Source of the DNA: Streptomyces sp. CCM_MD2014
GTDB lineage: Bacteria > Actinomycetota > Actinomycetes > Streptomycetales > Streptomycetaceae
DNA: 64,000 nt
Assembly (NCBI RefSeq): GCF_000772045.1
Contig: NZ_CP009754.1
Span: 4,526,001-4,590,000, forward strand
Reading direction: 5' to 3'
Every line of letters starts with the position of its first letter. Position 1 is the stretch's first letter. The notes below the pieces were generated by a model, which was not told where the DNA came from, ran no database searches, and saw nothing but the letters and a program-made list of their open reading frames with translations. This document shows positions 58,127-64,000 of this stretch, in pieces. Position numbers and translations under genes: made by a program.

Positions 58127-59194
58127 ATGCCTGACACAACTGGTGCCAGCTACGCAGCCGCCGGCGTCGACATCGAGGCGGGCGACCGCGCCGTCGAGCT
58201 CATGAAGGAATGGGTGAAGAAGACGCGCCGCCCGGAGGTCCTCGGCGGCCTCGGCGGCTTCGCCGGCCTCTTCGACGCCTCCGCCCTCAAGAACTACGAG
58301 CGTCCCCTGCTCGCCTCCGCCACGGACGGCGTCGGCACCAAGGTCGACATCGCCCGGCAGCTCGGCGTCTACGACACCATCGGCCACGACCTGGTCGCCA
58401 TGGTCATGGACGACATCGTGGTCTGCGGTGCCGAGCCGCTCTTCATGACCGACTACATCTGCGTCGGCAAGGTCCACCCCGAGCGGGTCGCCGCCATCGT
58501 CAAGGGCATCGCAGAAGGCTGCGTGCTGGCGGGATGCGCCCTGGTGGGCGGTGAGACGGCCGAACACCCCGGCCTGCTGGGGGCGGACGACTTCGACGTC
58601 GCCGGCGCCGGTACGGGCGTGGTGGAGGCCGACCGGCTGCTCGGCCCCGATCGCATCCGTACGGGTGACGCGGTGATCGCCATGGCGTCCTCCGGGCTTC
58701 ACTCGAACGGGTACTCGCTGGTCCGCCACGTCCTCCTGAACGAGGGCGGCCTGGCGCTCGATGCCCACGTGGACGCTCTCGGCCGCACCCTCGGCGAGGA
58801 GCTGCTGGAGCCGACCAAGATCTACTCCCTGGACTGCCTGGCCCTCATGCGCACCGCCGAGGTCCACGCCTTCAGTCACGTCACCGGCGGCGGGCTCGCG
58901 GCCAACCTGGCCCGCGTGATCCCCGACGGCCTGCACGCCGTGGTCGACCGGTCCACCTGGACCCCGGGCGCGATCTTCGACCTCGTCGGCCGGACCGGCA
59001 AGGTGGAGCGCCTGGAGCTGGAGAAGACCCTCAACATGGGCGTGGGCATGATCGCGATCGTGCCCGAGGAGTCGGCGGACGTGGCCCTGACGGCCCTCGC
59101 CGACCGCGGCGTGGACGCCTGGGTGGCCGGAGAGATCACCGACCGCGGCGAGCACACGACGGGCGCCGAGCTCGTGGGCGACTACGCCGCCTGA
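58127..59194 (+). CDS. purM: AIR synthetase
   Basis: This 355-aa enzyme closes the imidazole ring (step 5). Signatures are SYAAAGVDIEAGDRAVELMK, LASATDGVGTKVDIA, VMDDIVVCGAEPLFM and FSHVTGGGLAANL. The ATG at 58127 fits the family start; an in-frame ATT at 58097 is less likely. It is co-directional with purF and separated by only 51 bp. Confidence 0.97.
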   Translation: MPDTTGASYAAAGVDIEAGDRAVELMKEWVKKTRRPEVLGGLGGFAGLFDASALKNYERPLLASATDGVGTKVDIARQLGVYDTIGHDLVAMVMDDIVVCGAEPLFMTDYICVGKVHPERVAAIVKGIAEGCVLAGCALVGGETAEHPGLLGADDFDVAGAGTGVVEADRLLGPDRIRTGDAVIAMASSGLHSNGYSLVRHVLLNEGGLALDAHVDALGRTLGEELLEPTKIYSLDCLALMRTAEVHAFSHVTGGGLAANLARVIPDGLHAVVDRSTWTPGAIFDLVGRTGKVERLELEKTLNMGVGMIAIVPEESADVALTALADRGVDAWVAGEITDRGEHTTGAELVGDYAA

Positions 59195-59233
59195 GGCACC
59201 GCGGATGCCGTGGGTGATGCGGGTAGCACAGAA

Positions 59234-59263
59234 CCCGGTCGGTGACAGAGGTCACCGACCGGG
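59234..59263. terminator. Bidirectional terminator between purM and the DUF3073 gene
   Basis: A perfect 13-bp stem (CCCGGTCGGTGAC / GTCACCGACCGGG) with loop AGAG between convergent genes. Confidence 0.9.
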
Positions 59264-59281
59264 AAGGTGTTCAGTGCAAGG

Positions 59282-59536
59282 TCAAGCGCCGCGTCGCTGT
59301 TGGGTCGGGGACTGGCCGTCCTCGTCCTCGTCGTCGTCCTCATAGAGGTCGGCGTAACGTGCGTACACGTCGTCGTCCTGCTCATCGTCGTCGAATTTCT
59401 CGCCGTTCGGCGGTTGTGAATTCGACGGCGATGCGCCCAGCTCCTCGGCCAGGCGGGAGAGATCAGTCCCACCGCTGTTGTACTTCAGCTGGCGGGCGAC
59501 CTTCGTCTGCTTGGCCTTGGCCCGGCCGCGCCCCAT
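59282..59536 (-). CDS. DUF3073 small acidic protein
   Basis: This 84-aa protein begins MGRGRAKAKQTKVARQLKYNSGGTDL, the invariant start of the actinobacterial DUF3073 family, followed by an acidic tail (FDDDEQDDDVYARYADLYEDDDEDEDG). It is conserved next to the purF-purM region in streptomycetes. The function is unknown. Confidence 0.92.
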   Translation of the reverse strand: MGRGRAKAKQTKVARQLKYNSGGTDLSRLAEELGASPSNSQPPNGEKFDDDEQDDDVYARYADLYEDDDEDEDGQSPTQQRRGA

Positions 59537-59857
59537 GGCTCGACCCCCTCAACGACGGGGCTCGACGGCCCCAGAGTCTTGACACGCGTTCATGGTCCGG
59601 AACGGGCTCTCCGCAGAGAGACCGGTCCGTAGGGCTTCCACGGTACCTGAGCCCACGCCCATACGGTACGTCGCCCGCAGCACGTGGCCCTGCCCAGGAC
59701 CGTCGAGGCGCCCCGTCCTCGCTGGTCAACCGCGATTTTAACCACCTTTCGGCGGTCGACCCGCCGGGATAAGTGAGAGTTCTCTCGAACTGCCCCCCGA
59801 CGGGTACCCGTCAAACCTGCGAGGACCCCGCCGGGCCGACGCCGTACGACGGCCGGA
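59537..59857. other. Gene-free region between the DUF3073 gene and vdh
   Basis: 321 bp without a credible gene. It holds the DUF3073 promoter (leftward), a perfect palindrome GACGGGTACCCGTC (59799-59812), and a GGCCG/CGGCC hairpin just beyond the vdh stop that may terminate vdh. Confidence 0.5.
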
Positions 59858-60952
59858 TCAGCGCCGTGCGCGCGCCTCCGCCATCCGCTGCTCGGCGATC
59901 CGGTCGGCCGCGGCGGCCGGCGGAATACCGTCCTCCTTCGCACGTGCGAATATGGCCAGCGTGGTGTCGTAGATCTTCGACGCCTTCGCCTTGCACCGGT
60001 CGAAATCGAAGCCGTGCAGCTCGTCGGCGACCTGGATGACGCCGCCGGCGTTCACCACGTAGTCCGGCGCGTAGAGGATCCCGCGGTCGGCGAGGTCCTT
60101 CTCCACGCCCGGGTGGGCGAGCTGGTTGTTGGCCGCGCCGCACACCACCTTGGCCGTCAGTACCGGCACGGTCTCGTCGTTCAGCGCGCCGCCGAGCGCG
60201 CAGGGCGCGTAGATGTCCAGGTTCTCCACCCGGATCAGCGCGTCGGTGTCGGCGACGGCGACCACCGAGGGGTGCCGCTCGGTCAGGGCCCGTACGACGT
60301 CCTTGCGCACGTCGGTCACGACCACGTGCGCGCCCTCGGCGAGCAGGTGTTCGACCAGGTGGTGGCCGACCTTGCCGACGCCCGCGATGCCGACGGTGCG
60401 GTCGCGCAGCGTCGGGTCGCCCCACAGGTGCTGGGCGGCGGCCCGCATGCCCTGGTAGACGCCGAAGGAGGTGAGGACGGAGGAGTCGCCCGCGCCGCCG
60501 TTCTCGGGGGAACGCCCGGTCGTCCACCGGCACTCGCGTGCCACGACGTCCATGTCGGCCACGTAGGTGCCGACGTCGCAGGCGGTGACGTAGCGGCCGC
60601 CGAGCGAGGCGACGAACCGGCCGTAGGCGAGGAGCAGCTCCTCGCTCTTGATCTGCTCCGGATCACCGATGATCACGGCCTTGCCGCCGCCGTGGTCGAG
60701 ACCGGCCATGGCGTTCTTGTACGACATCCCGCGGGCGAGGTTCAGCGCGTCGGCGACGGCCTCCGCCTCGTTCGCGTACGGGTAGAAGCGGGTACCGCCG
60801 AGCGCGGGGCCCAGGTCGGTGGAGTGGATGGCGATGACGGCCTTGAGACCGCTGGCACGGTCCTGGCAGAGCACGACTTGCTCATGACCCCCCTGGTCCG
60901 AGTGGAACAGGGTGTGCAGTACATCAGCAGGTGCGCCGGTTACGTCGGTCAC
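59858..60952 (-). CDS. vdh: Valine (branched-chain amino acid) dehydrogenase
   Basis: This 364-aa enzyme of the Glu/Leu/Phe/Val dehydrogenase family oxidatively deaminates valine, leucine and isoleucine with NAD. The catalytic lysines are K79 (GMSYKNAMAG) and K91 (DHGGGKAVI). The NAD-binding site is VGIAGVGKVGHHLVEHLL. It feeds 2-oxo acids to fatty acid and polyketide starters. The GTG at 60952 is the start. It is divergent from the 283-aa gene. Confidence 0.95.
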   Translation of the reverse strand: MTDVTGAPADVLHTLFHSDQGGHEQVVLCQDRASGLKAVIAIHSTDLGPALGGTRFYPYANEAEAVADALNLARGMSYKNAMAGLDHGGGKAVIIGDPEQIKSEELLLAYGRFVASLGGRYVTACDVGTYVADMDVVARECRWTTGRSPENGGAGDSSVLTSFGVYQGMRAAAQHLWGDPTLRDRTVGIAGVGKVGHHLVEHLLAEGAHVVVTDVRKDVVRALTERHPSVVAVADTDALIRVENLDIYAPCALGGALNDETVPVLTAKVVCGAANNQLAHPGVEKDLADRGILYAPDYVVNAGGVIQVADELHGFDFDRCKAKASKIYDTTLAIFARAKEDGIPPAAAADRIAEQRMAEARARR

Positions 60953-61181
60953 GGTGGTGACTCCTGTGTAGGTACGGCGATGGACGGCAGGCCCCGTGCG
61001 GGTGGCGGGGACTGTGGCACGAGATTAGAGCCTGGCGGTGCCCGCCCGCCGCACAGTGCTCAGGATCACCTCCGCACGGAGTACGGGCGTGCGACGATTT
61101 GCAGAGATTCCCGCGCGTTTGTGATCCGTTTCCACGGCTTTCCGCAGGTTTTCGCGCCGGTGCGCGGGGGAGGGAGCAGGC

Positions 61182-62033
61182 GTGCCCAAGGTGTCCTCGG
61201 TGATCGTCCCCTACGCGGCGTACCTGCGCGTGTACGAGCCGCTGGCGGCCTTCCCTGACGAGGAACGCGCCCACTGGACCCGCTACGCCCGCCGCTCCGA
61301 CCGGCCCTCCTACCAGGACGAGCTGCGCCGCTCCCTGGCCGACCTGCTGCCCACGCCGCCCGTGGCGGTGCCGGTGCACGAGAGCGCGGACGCCTTCGTG
61401 GCGGAGGTGGACGGCGTGGTCTGCGTCTGCCCCTGGCGGACCCGGCTGCGCGGCTGGCAGGCCCTGGGCGAGCTGGCCGAGGACTTCCCGGAGCCGGTCC
61501 TGGACGCCCTGATCCCCCCGGTCGTGCGCCGCCAGAGCGCGCAGGACTACGAGCGCTGGCTGCGGCGCAACCCGGACGCCCGGCCCTGGATCCGCACGGC
61601 CACCTGGCAGGTGCCGATCAACTGGTTCGTGCTGGTCTCCGACGCGGAGCGGGAGTACGACGTGGGCGGTGACGGCGAGGGGGCGACCGCGCCGGTCCTG
61701 CGTTACCGCACTCCGATGGTGCAGGCCCGCCGGCGGGTGGCCCGGGGGCTGCGCGCCCTGCGGGAGGCCGTGGACGAGGGGCCGCTCATCGACGGGCTGG
61801 TGGACGTGGGGCGCTGGCTGGAGGAGTTCCACCCGCGTTCCCTGGTCGAGTTGGACTACGGCGGGCTGGTGCACGCCCTGCCCGCGGGCGAGTTGGAGGC
61901 GGACCACTCCGCGGCGGACGTGGCCGAGGGGATCGAGGCGCTGCGGCACGGCGACGGGGCCGCCGCGGGGGCGGCCTACGGCCGGCTGGTGGAGCGCTGG
62001 CGGGCGGTCCGGGACCGGCGGTCCGCGAACTGA
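61182..62033 (+). CDS. Conserved actinobacterial protein of unknown function
   Basis: This 283-aa soluble protein begins MPKVSSVIVPYAAYLRVYEPLAAF and contains WRTRLRGWQALGELAEDFPEPVLDALIP, WQVPINWFVLVSDAERE and a C-terminal WLEEFHPRSLVELDYGGLVHAL segment. It has convincing codon bias. No enzyme motif is visible. It lies between vdh and bldC in the same order as I recall in other streptomycetes. It ends with a hairpin terminator 176 bp downstream. Confidence 0.85.
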   Translation: MPKVSSVIVPYAAYLRVYEPLAAFPDEERAHWTRYARRSDRPSYQDELRRSLADLLPTPPVAVPVHESADAFVAEVDGVVCVCPWRTRLRGWQALGELAEDFPEPVLDALIPPVVRRQSAQDYERWLRRNPDARPWIRTATWQVPINWFVLVSDAEREYDVGGDGEGATAPVLRYRTPMVQARRRVARGLRALREAVDEGPLIDGLVDVGRWLEEFHPRSLVELDYGGLVHALPAGELEADHSAADVAEGIEALRHGDGAAAGAAYGRLVERWRAVRDRRSAN

Positions 62034-62577
62034 CGTTTGACGTACCGCCCGATGTGGGGTTTCGTCTTCCGCCCCGACACCTGTTCGGTGTGGGCTGATT
62101 CCTTGCCGACAAAGGACGTAGGTCCCGATCCGGGCGTATGCGTCAAGCGTGACGGACCGCACGTACATCACTCTTGCGCCGCTTCCCCCTCCTCATGCCA
62201 AAATAGGACAAGGAGCCCGGGGAGGGCTCCTTCCGTCCTGCTGTGGTGCACTGTGGGCGGAATCTCAGCATTGCACGCTTTGGGGGGTCTGGTGTCAGGT
62301 CTGGCGACCCCTGATCGTCCTGTGACTGATCGTCACAGAGGCGTGACTGTCCGCTATGGCATGGTCCATCGGCTTCCGTCGCTGATGAACACCTGGGAGG
62401 GCAATTCCATCGGTTTGGCCGACGCGGCTGGACAGATGGTGTAGTTGTAGTGCCGAGGACAAGCCGTTCGTCCTATAACCGACTCGACTCGCGTCCGCCA
62501 TTTCGGGCAACGCGGGTCAAGGTGCAGAATTTAGAGGAATGAACCGAGAAGGTTCGGTTCTCCCGAGGAGGCCGCTC
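62034..62577 (+). other. bldC upstream region
   Basis: 544 bp without a gene. A terminator lies at 62210-62232. Closer to bldC there is TATAAC (62475-62480), a possible -10 placing the transcript start about 90 nt before the ATG, and a short GAACCG...CGGTTC hairpin at 62539-62558 in the leader. The remainder shows nothing recognisable. Confidence 0.45.
62210..62232 (+). terminator. Terminator after the 283-aa gene
   Basis: A perfect 9-bp stem (AAGGAGCCC / GGGCTCCTT). Confidence 0.75.
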
Positions 62578-62784
62578 ATGACCGCTCGCACCCCTGATGC
62601 CGAGCCGCTGCTGACCCCGGCTGAGGTCGCCACCATGTTCCGCGTCGACCCGAAGACGGTCACGCGCTGGGCGAAGGCCGGCAAGCTCACGTCGATCCGC
62701 ACGCTCGGCGGGCATCGCCGCTACCGCGAAGCCGAGGTCCGCGCCCTGCTCGCGGGCATTCCGCAGCAGCGCAGCGAGGCCTGA
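62578..62784 (+). CDS. bldC: Developmental regulator BldC
   Basis: This 68-aa MerR-like winged-helix protein (LLTPAEVATMFRVDPKTVTRWAKAGKLTSIRTLGGHRRYREAEV) binds DNA cooperatively at direct repeats and controls the timing of Streptomyces development. The sequence and length match BldC as I know it. The ATG at 62578 has GAGGAG 8 nt upstream. Confidence 0.97.
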   Translation: MTARTPDAEPLLTPAEVATMFRVDPKTVTRWAKAGKLTSIRTLGGHRRYREAEVRALLAGIPQQRSEA

Positions 62785-62889
62785 ACAACTGAATAACCGG
62801 GCAGAACGAGGGGTCCCCCAACCCGTCGAAGAGCCTGGAACCACAGCTCCAAGCGACGCCGTCCCTGCCCCAACAGAGGTGCGTCGTTG

Positions 62890-62927
62890 ATCGCGCTGGA
62901 CTCCGCCGGGTCCAGCGCGATTTTTTT
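62890..62927 (+). terminator. Intrinsic terminator after bldC
   Basis: A perfect 11-bp stem (ATCGCGCTGGA / TCCAGCGCGAT) followed by seven T, a classic rho-independent terminator and rare in this genome for its U tract. Confidence 0.95.
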
Positions 62928-62934
62928 GTGCCCG

Positions 62935-62976
62935 GGTGCGGGTGCGGGTGCGGGTGCGGGTGCGGGTGCGGGTGCG
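62935..62976. repeat. Seven tandem GGTGCG hexamers
   Basis: Seven exact GGTGCG units directly after the bldC terminator. No gene. Copy number is probably variable between strains. Confidence 0.9.
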
Positions 62977-63275
62977 AGGCGGACCGGTGCGTGTGCGGTC
63001 CTGTGCCGGGCGGCGGGCCGGTGGCCGGTTCTGTGAGCGGGCTTGTCGGAGTCTGGGGAGGGGTGTCGGTTCGACTGTGCGAGCACTGCGGACGCAGTGC
63101 AATTGCACATATTAAATTGACCAGTTGTAGGGGAGTCGTAAGTGCCGCCGTTTCAAAAACTCATGCGGTGACACCCGTCACACGGCACGGTGGTTGTTGG
63201 GTCCGGCACCCGTGCGCTATTGGGGGCGCCGCCTCCAGGAACTCTGCGGGGCAAGGGTGTTGGGGCCCGCGGGGT
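62977..63275. other. Gene-free stretch with AT-rich patch
   Basis: 299 bp without a credible gene. It contains an AT-rich segment near 63096-63124 with the palindrome TGCAATTGCA followed by CATATTAAATTG, a composition expected for promoters or Lsr2 binding. Orientation is unknown. Confidence 0.4.
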
Positions 63276-63470
63276 TCACGCCGTGGACGCGCTCCCGTCC
63301 TCGACGCCCTCTTGACGGGCCGTAGGAGACTGTGGCGCCGGCGAGTCCAGCGCCAGCCGCAACAGCCGGTGGCAGATCGGACAGTGGCGCGTCACGTGAC
63401 CGTACGACGACGCGGCCGACAGATGCGCGCGGAGCAGGGCCCGCGTCTCGTGCCTGACCGATGTCGCCAT
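63276..63470 (-). CDS. Small CxxC protein (DUF6274-like)
   Basis: This 64-aa protein begins MATSVRHETRALLRAHLSAAS, contains HCPICHRLLRLA (a CxxC motif with flanking His, possible metal site) and has a disordered tail. I recognise it as the small protein between bldC and hrpA in streptomycetes. The ATG at 63470 has GGAGG 6 nt upstream. The function is unknown. Confidence 0.82.
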   Translation of the reverse strand: MATSVRHETRALLRAHLSAASSYGHVTRHCPICHRLLRLALDSPAPQSPTARQEGVEDGSASTA

Positions 63471-63610
63471 ACGCCACCTCCAAGGGGCCACACGGGGGAT
63501 GTGCCCTGTCTTTGGAGTACCGAGCGAATGTGACGCCGTCAAGGCCGCGAGAGGGCCTCTGAGGGCCGCTGAGGGCGTTCGCCGGTTCCGGGTGGGTCCG
63601 GACGACGAAG

Positions 63611-63642
63611 AAGCCCCGCACCGATTGCTCGGTGCGGGGCTT
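63611..63642 (-). terminator. Terminator after tRNA-Asp
   Basis: A perfect 14-bp stem (AAGCCCCGCACCGA / TCGGTGCGGGGCTT), 5 nt past the tRNA 3' end. Confidence 0.9.
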
Positions 63643-63647
63643 TACTG

Positions 63648-63722
63648 CGGTCCTGACGGGATTTGAACCCGCGGCCTCCACCTTGACAGGGTGGCGAGCA
63701 CTCCAAACTGCTCCACAGGACC
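63648..63722 (-). tRNA. tRNA-Asp(GTC)
   Basis: 75 nt. Acceptor GGTCCTG/CAGGACC with discriminator G, anticodon loop CTGTCAA (anticodon GTC), T-loop TTCAAAT. CCA is not encoded. Confidence 0.96.
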
Positions 63723-63826
63723 AGGTTTCGCGGCGCTTCTTGTGCGTTGCGCTGCGAGAAGAGACTGTACAGGAGGGCGGGCTCCCGGTCGAACTCACCC
63801 TCCGTGCGGGCTCCGTCACGGCCGCG

Positions 63827-64000
63827 TCAGGGTGCGAGCGCGTCGATCGCCTTCACGATCCGCTTGTCGGAGACGGGGTACGCCGTGCCCAGCGCGTGCG
63901 CGAAGTAGCTGACCCGCAGCTCCTCGATCATCCAGCGGACGTCCAGCACCTGCTGCGGGACCGGCCGACCCTGCGGCATCTGCTCGAGCAGCCACGCGTA
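63827..64000 (-). CDS. hrpA: ATP-dependent RNA helicase HrpA (C-terminal end only)
   Basis: Only the last 57 codons are in the window. The sequence YAWLLEQMPQGRPVPQQVLD, then VRWMIEELRVSYFAHALGTA and YPVSDKRIVKAIDALAP, is the C-terminal DUF3418 region of HrpA-type DEAH helicases. The stop is at 63827-63829. The gene runs off the right edge. Confidence 0.85.
   Translation of the reverse strand, partial: YAWLLEQMPQGRPVPQQVLDVRWMIEELRVSYFAHALGTAYPVSDKRIVKAIDALAP

Overview
The window is a Streptomyces chromosome segment. GC is very high with a strong third-position bias, GTG starts and 4-nt ATGA/GTGA gene overlaps are common, and recognisable genes include a sigF-type sigma factor, bldC, lsr2, a valine dehydrogenase and an SRP scRNA. 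From memory, the order sigF ... upp ... dnaX-purD ... purC ... purSQL ... purF-purM ... vdh ... bldC matches the S. coelicolor region from about SCO4035 (sigF) to SCO4091 (bldC). No database comparison could be run.

Left core (1-18.3 kb): the start of a SigF-like sigma factor, small conserved genes, tRNA-Ser(CGA), tadA with its partner gene, upp, a LytR_C protein, a HdeD-like membrane protein, an HhH-GPD DNA repair protein, and an iron-regulated divergon. The divergon has a siderophore-interacting reductase on one side. On the other side is an overlapping operon of an Ntn-hydrolase acylase, a siderophore-type GNAT, a cupin and an SDR. A perfect 19-bp iron box lies between them. CopC/CopD, a formaldehyde-type dehydrogenase with an aquaglyceroporin, and a secreted-protein/membrane-protein pair follow.

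Mobile element (18,336-35,610): a 17.3-kb actinomycete integrative and conjugative element (AICE) of the pSAM2 type is inserted in tRNA-Ser(GGA) and bounded by perfect 88-bp direct repeats. From left to right it has cargo of unusual composition (an unknown 277-aa protein and an HTH-ImmA/IrrE metalloprotease), a control module (Nudix/Pif-like, GntR/KorSA-like and operator palindromes), a spread/transfer operon ending in the FtsK-like translocase TraB, a 9-copy GACAAG array next to traB, a compact C5-methyltransferase homologue, a prim-pol/DUF3631 replication module with a 13-copy CCGCCAC repeat field, then xis and int. The element carries the replacement 3' end of the tRNA and its terminator.

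Right core (35.6-64 kb): the SRP RNA, dnaX, and seven purine genes in five transcription units (purD; purC; purS-purQ-purL; purF; purM). These encode steps 1, 2, 4, 5 and 8 of IMP synthesis. Between them lie a four-gene ABC-exporter/two-component operon, two tRNA-Gly(GCC) genes, a tRNA-Gly(TCC) with an odd T-arm, lsr2, an ArsR-like regulator, an M23 peptidase, a mycothiol-type DinB-fold protein and a META-domain lipoprotein. The window ends with a DUF3073 gene, vdh, bldC, a small CxxC protein, tRNA-Asp and the C-terminus of an HrpA helicase.
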